In this document: in pieces, positions 59,472-64,000 of the stretch
Layout: each line of letters starts with the position of its first letter
How positions within the stretch are numbered: position 1 is the first letter of the stretch
Assembly (NCBI GenBank): GCA_902806595.1
Contig: CADCXC010000038.1
Span: forward strand, 1,116,001 to 1,180,000
DNA: 64,000 nt
DNA from: Pyrenopolyporus hunteri
Lineage: Eukaryota > Ascomycota > Sordariomycetes > Xylariales > Hypoxylaceae
Direction of reading: 5' to 3'
Translations under genes and position numbers: made by a program
Notes under the pieces: model-generated
What the model saw: the letters and a program-made list of their open reading frames with translations, nothing else
Database searches by the model: none
Told to the model about the DNA's origin: nothing

Positions 59472-60449
59472 TCTAGAGAAGGTCTCACATCATAGTACGA
59501 TACACCGAGCCGGCCCTCTCCCTCTTCCTGGCCACGACGTACCGCCGAACGGCTCGCAAATTAGTCCCTGATATTGAAGCCCAGGGGCGGGTGGACCGTC
59601 TTCTGCACCACAGTAATCGCGAAAGTATTCCTGGGACATGGCGGCGCCTTGAATCTAAAAGTCTGGTTCGCTCGAACGACAGGCCATCCCCAGGACCCGA
59701 AAATAAGAAAAAGGGCCTGACGTTGGCGACTCGGCCCGCCCAGACAAATGAGATTCCAGCCGAGAAGGTCGACAGGGGGAGGGCATTTATCTGCGGCGTG
59801 CTCCACGTCCCCTCTTGCATACGCCTACCTATGTATGTATGGTATTGATACGTGTTGTCGAGGATCAACCCCTTACCTTATCGGAGCACAAAGTGGAAGA
59901 ACACATGCAGGAGAACTCCGCAATCGCGCATTGGTTTCTAGTCCATCAGTTCTAGGTCCCCTTGCGCGCCGAGGGCGTGGCAAACCGTTGACCTTGCCGC
60001 GCTGCGGGGACTTTGCAACCGTGGAGGATCCGTTATGAGACTCATACGGGCGATTCTAGTACGAGAGAAGCCCAGTTTCCCCCATATAGCTCCACTGATC
60101 TGTTCCGCCCCTGGGTAGCCTGTAAGACCCCCTCCAAGGCTCCCCTCCAACGTTGGTAATCTATTTTCATGTATGTACGTCAAACCCCTGGAGGGTGATT
60201 AGGAAATGCTCGAAAGCCGCAATGTATCGATGGATAAAGAAGCGGTGAGGTCGATGGAAGTAAAAGGTGAAGGCAGGTCAGGCCATTGATATGAACACGG
60301 CTAAATGATGCGGTTTTTCCTCCCATGATGAAAAAAAAGCCAGTCACTGTTCTGCACCATCAAACTTTTCTCGACTAGGTTACACGCCGCGATCTCATAC
60401 CGCTTATACCGCCATTCTAATATACTAATTTTAATGCGCCTGCGGTAAC

Positions 60450-63400
60450 ATGGAGGAACACACAGAGACACGAAGCCTCCAGTCCTTTTCCGAGACCTCG
60501 GCTGTCGGGGCTACCGGGGATATCGCCGTTGTCGGTCTCTCCTTCAAGCTGCCGCAGGATGCCGACGACGACGCCAGCTTCTGGAATATCCTCCAGGAAC
60601 GGCGGAACTTGATGACGGAATGGCCGGAATCACGCATAAAGACTGAGTCCTTCTTGAATAATCCGCGTCACAAGGTACGGCCTCGTAACCGTTTCGTGAA
60701 TACACGTCCGCCCCAAGCTCATCACCGTAATAGTTCCAAGGCCGAGGTGCCCATTTCCTCAACACAGATGTGGGAGTTTTCGATGCCCCGTTCTTCTCCG
60801 TTACGGCGAAGGAGGCGGCGTCGATGGACCCGATGCAGCGGTGGACCCTGGAGGCATCCTACCGTGCATTCGAAAATGGTAAGCGCATAATGAGAACTTA
60901 ATCGGGTCCGGCACGAGCTGACTACGATTCTCCGCAGCGGGAATCCCGGCCGAGCAGATCAGGGGGTCGCGCACAGCAGTTTTCTCGGCTTCCATGTTAG
61001 AGGACTACACTAGAATGGTAACCGTGGACCCTGATAACATCGAACGCACGGCCCTTACCGGCAGTCTGGTATCGTCCGTCATAGCGAACCGCGTTAGCTG
61101 GTATTTCGACCTGCATGGGCCTAGCATTCATGTGAACACAGCGTGCTCCAGCAGCTTGGCGGCTGTTGATATAGCATGCAAGGCGCTCCAAAGTGGCGAC
61201 GCCTCTGCCGTGAGTACATCTTTCACCCATGCCGGATGATGTGTTACCCGACTAAACATTTGTATTCAAAATAAACAGGCGCTGGTTACGGGGGCCAATT
61301 TCCTCCTTGACCCATCGATCGTTCAGTTACTGTCTGATCAGAATTTCTTATCTCCCGATAGCGTATGCCGCAGTTTTGACCACCGCGCAAATGGGTACGC
61401 AAGAGGAGAAGGCGTTATTGCCCTCGTGCTTAAGCCCGTGGCTTCTGCCGTCCGCGATGGGGATATGATCCGCGCCGTCATCCGATCTTCGGGCTCGAAT
61501 CAAGACGGCTATACCCCCATAATGACCCAACCCAGCGCCGAAGCACAGGAAGATTTGATTCGCCACGTATATCAACAGGCCAACCTCCCTCTCGACCAAA
61601 CCCGTTATGTGGAGGCCCACGGTAAGTAAAATGTTTTGCCATCAACGCCGCACAATTATTCTGACATAGGAAATACTAGGAACTGGAACGCCCGTGGGCG
61701 ACCCGATCGAGATGAAAGCTCTCGGCCGGGTTTTCCGAGAATACCGGTCAACTGATGAACCGCTCTACGTGTGAGTAAATTTTTGAACAAGCGGCTTCCC
61801 TCGTCAAGAAAAGACTCTAACGGAAATATGTAACAGTGGTAGCGTAAAAGCAAACGTAGGACATCTGGAGGGGGCTAGCGGCCTTGCTGGAATCGTAAAA
61901 TCGATTCGTAGGTTTTCCCCTGCTATATTCTCTGCTTTCTCTAAAGATTATTTCGTAAACTAACGTTCAATTTCCGTCCACAGTGATTTTGGAGAAGGGT
62001 GTAATCCCTCCCAACCCCCTCTTCGAGAAGATGAATCCCGCCATTGATGCGGACTATTACCATACTGTGGTACGTACCCATGGGATTAAGAGAAAAGCTC
62101 GCCCACTAACCTGATCGCCTGAAAGGTCCCTATTCAAAAAACAGTATGGCCGAGCACAGGCCTGCGCCGGATATCAGTGAATTCATTTGGTTTTGGAGGG
62201 TCCAACACCCACGTCATTCTGGACGACGCGTTTCATTATCTGCAGCAATTTGAGCTGGCCGGTAACCATCATACCGCTCCCGTTCCGGGTGTTGTAGCAG
62301 ACGATTTGCCCGCCGTGGAAAATGAGACGGCTCATGTAAATGGGAACCCTCACACTAACGGTAACGGCTACACCAATGGGACGGCTCACACCAACGGGAC
62401 GGCCCATACCAATGGAACCTATACCAACGGGACGGGATCCCCCTTAAATGGATCTAGGCTATCTCAACGAGTCGACACCAGCCTACCAAAATTGCTCGTC
62501 TGGTCGGCTGCTGACGAGAAGGCCGCCAAACGCATGATGGAGGCTTATCAGACATTCTATGCCAACACTGTGTCTGGGGATCCAGAGAAACTCGATCGCC
62601 TAGCTTTTACTTTGGCTGCCCGGCGAAGCCAGATGCTCTGGAGGGCGTTCGCCGTAGACAAGCCTGGGGCAAAGGGCGAGAAGATATTGTCATTCGCTAA
62701 GCCCGTACGAAGCGCAACCCAGGCGGGACTAGGGTTTGTGTTCACGGGCCAGGGTGCACAATACGTCGATATGGGCTGGGACCTCATCCAGTACCCTGTA
62801 TTTGCAGATACTTTACGGCGTATTGATAGCGTCTATGAAGGCTTAGGATGTAAATGGTCGATTTTTGGTAAGGGATATGGAAAACCTGATTGCGTTAAAC
62901 ATACGAGGGGGTATGAGACTAACCTGCTCTAATAGACGAACTGCGCAATGGTGCCAATATCAACAAACCTGAGTACAGCCAGCCGTTGTCTACAGCGGTT
63001 CAAATTGCTCTATTCGAGTTATTACAGAGCTTTGGGATCAAGCCTCGGGCTGTTGTTGGACACTCCTCAGGTGAAATTCCTGCAGCGTAAGTATATCTCA
63101 TGATACTCCCTCAAACGTTAACATTAGTGAGAAATGCTTTGCTGACTCAGTAAAAAATATAGCTACGCCATCGGCGCACTGTCCTTGCAGTCTGCTTCCA
63201 AGGTTGCCTTCTACAGAGGGCAGCTCGCCGGGAAACTCAAGGATGCAAATTCCATTTGCCCAGGTGCTATGATGTCAATTAACCTGGCGGAGGACCAGGT
63301 CCCAGAATACATCGCAAATATCAAAGCGGCGGACATCAACGACTCCATTTGCGTTGCCTGCGTCAACAGCCCTTTCAATTGTACGTTGTCGGGCCGTGAA

Positions 63401-64000
63401 GCGGATATTGACTTGGTAAAAGCGCAAGCCGACAAAGACGGCATTTTTGCTCAAAAGCTTAAGACTGGGGTCGCGTACCACTCCGCCTCGATGCAGGCCA
63501 TCGCTGACGAGTATCGGTCGTTGATGGGAAGCCTCGAAGGCGCGGCCCGCCAAAATGTCAAGGCCCCGGCCCAAACCCTCATGATCTCGTCGGTGACAGG
63601 CGAAGCTGTTATCCCTGACGTGTTGGCTACAGCACAGTATTGGGTTGACAACATGGTGAACACGGTTCGATTCGCCGACGCTTTGAAAGCTCTCGCAGAG
63701 GAGTGGTCAAATTTGAAGGTGACGGATCTGGTGGAGGTTGGTCCTCACCCGGCCTTACGTCGGCCGGTACAGGACACGATCGGCCAGAAAGGCACCGGCA
63801 AGCAATTCCACTATTTGAGTGCTCTACACCGGTCACAGCCGGCTATCGAAACTTTGCTGGAACTAGTGGGACAGCTGTTTTCTTTCGGACACGCCATTTC
63901 GATCCTGGCGGCCAACCAACAGTCAACCGAGAAGAACCCGCCTTTCCTTGTTGACTGCCCTGAGTATCCGTTCAACCACTCCCAAAGGTACTGGAGCGAA
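60450..64000 (+). CDS. Reducing type I polyketide synthase, 5' part (KS-AT, entering DH)
   Basis: The first 988 codons of a multidomain iterative PKS; the gene continues past the window. Ten exons: 60450-60674, 60734-60878, 60938-61209, 61279-61621, 61680-61770, 61837-61907, 61984-62069, 62126-62867, 62936-63086 and 63163 onward. The KS domain starts at DIAVVGLSFKLPQDADDDAS. Its catalytic residues are Cys193 in NTACSSSL, His328 in EAHGTGTPVGDP and His368 in KANVGHLEGASGLAG. The KS end is NSFGFGGSNTHVILDD, followed by an unusual Asn-Gly-Thr repeat linker (residues ~483-516). The AT domain begins near GFVFTGQGAQYVDMGWDL; its nucleophile is Ser702 in GHSSGEIPAAYAIGAL, with GVAYHSASM later. PEYPFNHSQRYWSE is the usual approach to a dehydratase domain, which points to a reducing class. 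Intron-rich for a PKS. Product unknown; the module's other domains lie outside. Confidence 0.9.
62330..62440 (+). repeat. Asn-Gly-Thr coding repeat in PKS linker
   Basis: Degenerate coding repeats with 15-18-nt units encoding AHTNGT / YTNGT, seven NG pairs between about codons 478 and 516. It sits between the KS end and the post-KS linker domain. Length polymorphism would leave the frame intact. Confidence 0.8.

Larger units (their letters stand above)
56198..60449. other. Repeat-rich intergenic, 4.25 kb, before the PKS gene
   Basis: No gene called. It carries several tandem repeats (annotated separately) and a hairpin between A and T tracts. CCTAGGTAC palindromes occur at 57205-57235, 58262-58282, 58722-58760 and 58855-58925. 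An open frame at 59485-59868 (minus) is motif-free. The region from about 59870 is the likely PKS promoter. Confidence 0.5.

Noticed and set aside
59123..59495. Frames with Val-Asp-Gly-Gly or Pro-Ser-Thr-Val-His repeats
   Set aside because: Direct translation of the G-rich minisatellites; no other coding signal.
59485..59868. 127-codon minus-strand frame upstream of the PKS
   Set aside because: Arg/Ser-rich, no motif, an equally open frame on the other strand, and it lies in a likely promoter region.

Overview
The window is nuclear DNA of a filamentous ascomycete (Pezizomycotina). The evidence is short GT-AG introns (about 50-180 nt) with CTAAC-like branch points, Zn2Cys6 regulators, a class II hydrophobin, a fungal rhodopsin-domain protein, a GT15 mannosyltransferase and a reducing polyketide synthase. 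Class II hydrophobins and intergenic DNA full of ACCTAGGT/GGTACC palindromes suggest Sordariomycetes; this placement is inference. I found sixteen protein genes, the last cut by the window end. No convincing tRNA, rRNA, CRISPR array or intact transposon was seen. Exon limits were deduced by hand from splice motifs and from continuity of conserved protein motifs.

Left part (1-31 kb): a Zn2Cys6 regulator (3742-1196, minus) is divergent from a DHA14-type MFS exporter (6163-8215). They are followed by a second Zn2Cys6 regulator whose zinc-cluster codons appear to need a 3-nt micro-exon (10656-12213), a long F-box/LRR-like gene (16162-12726, minus), a proline-rich transglutaminase-like protein (18554-20622), a KE4/LIV-1-type ZIP zinc transporter (21424-22835) and an arrestin-like trafficking adaptor (26029-27489).

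Middle part (30-42.4 kb): a housekeeping block. A mitochondrial acyl-CoA dehydrogenase (31444-29969, minus) is divergent from mitochondrial ribosomal protein uS12m (32258-32989). Then come a Golgi KTR/KRE2 alpha-1,2-mannosyltransferase (34833-33361, minus), the mRNA-decay factor PAT1 (37804-40390) and the RNA polymerase III subunit RPC37/RPC5 (42401-40971, minus).

Right part (42.4-64 kb): gene-poor, repeat-rich accessory DNA. It holds a roughly 0.48-kb foldback (long inverted repeat) at 43.5-43.9 kb and a class II hydrophobin carrying a roughly 180-residue Thr/Ser/Lys-rich region with QYPT repeats (44963-45964). Further right are a small SnoaL-like protein (49447-49890), a BAHD acyltransferase resembling trichothecene 3-O-acetyltransferase (53440-51998, minus), a seven-helix rhodopsin-domain protein (54677-56197) and the first 988 codons of a reducing PKS (60450 to the window end; KS, AT and the approach to DH). 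The last four could form the left flank of a secondary-metabolite locus continuing past 64000; that grouping is inferred from proximity only.
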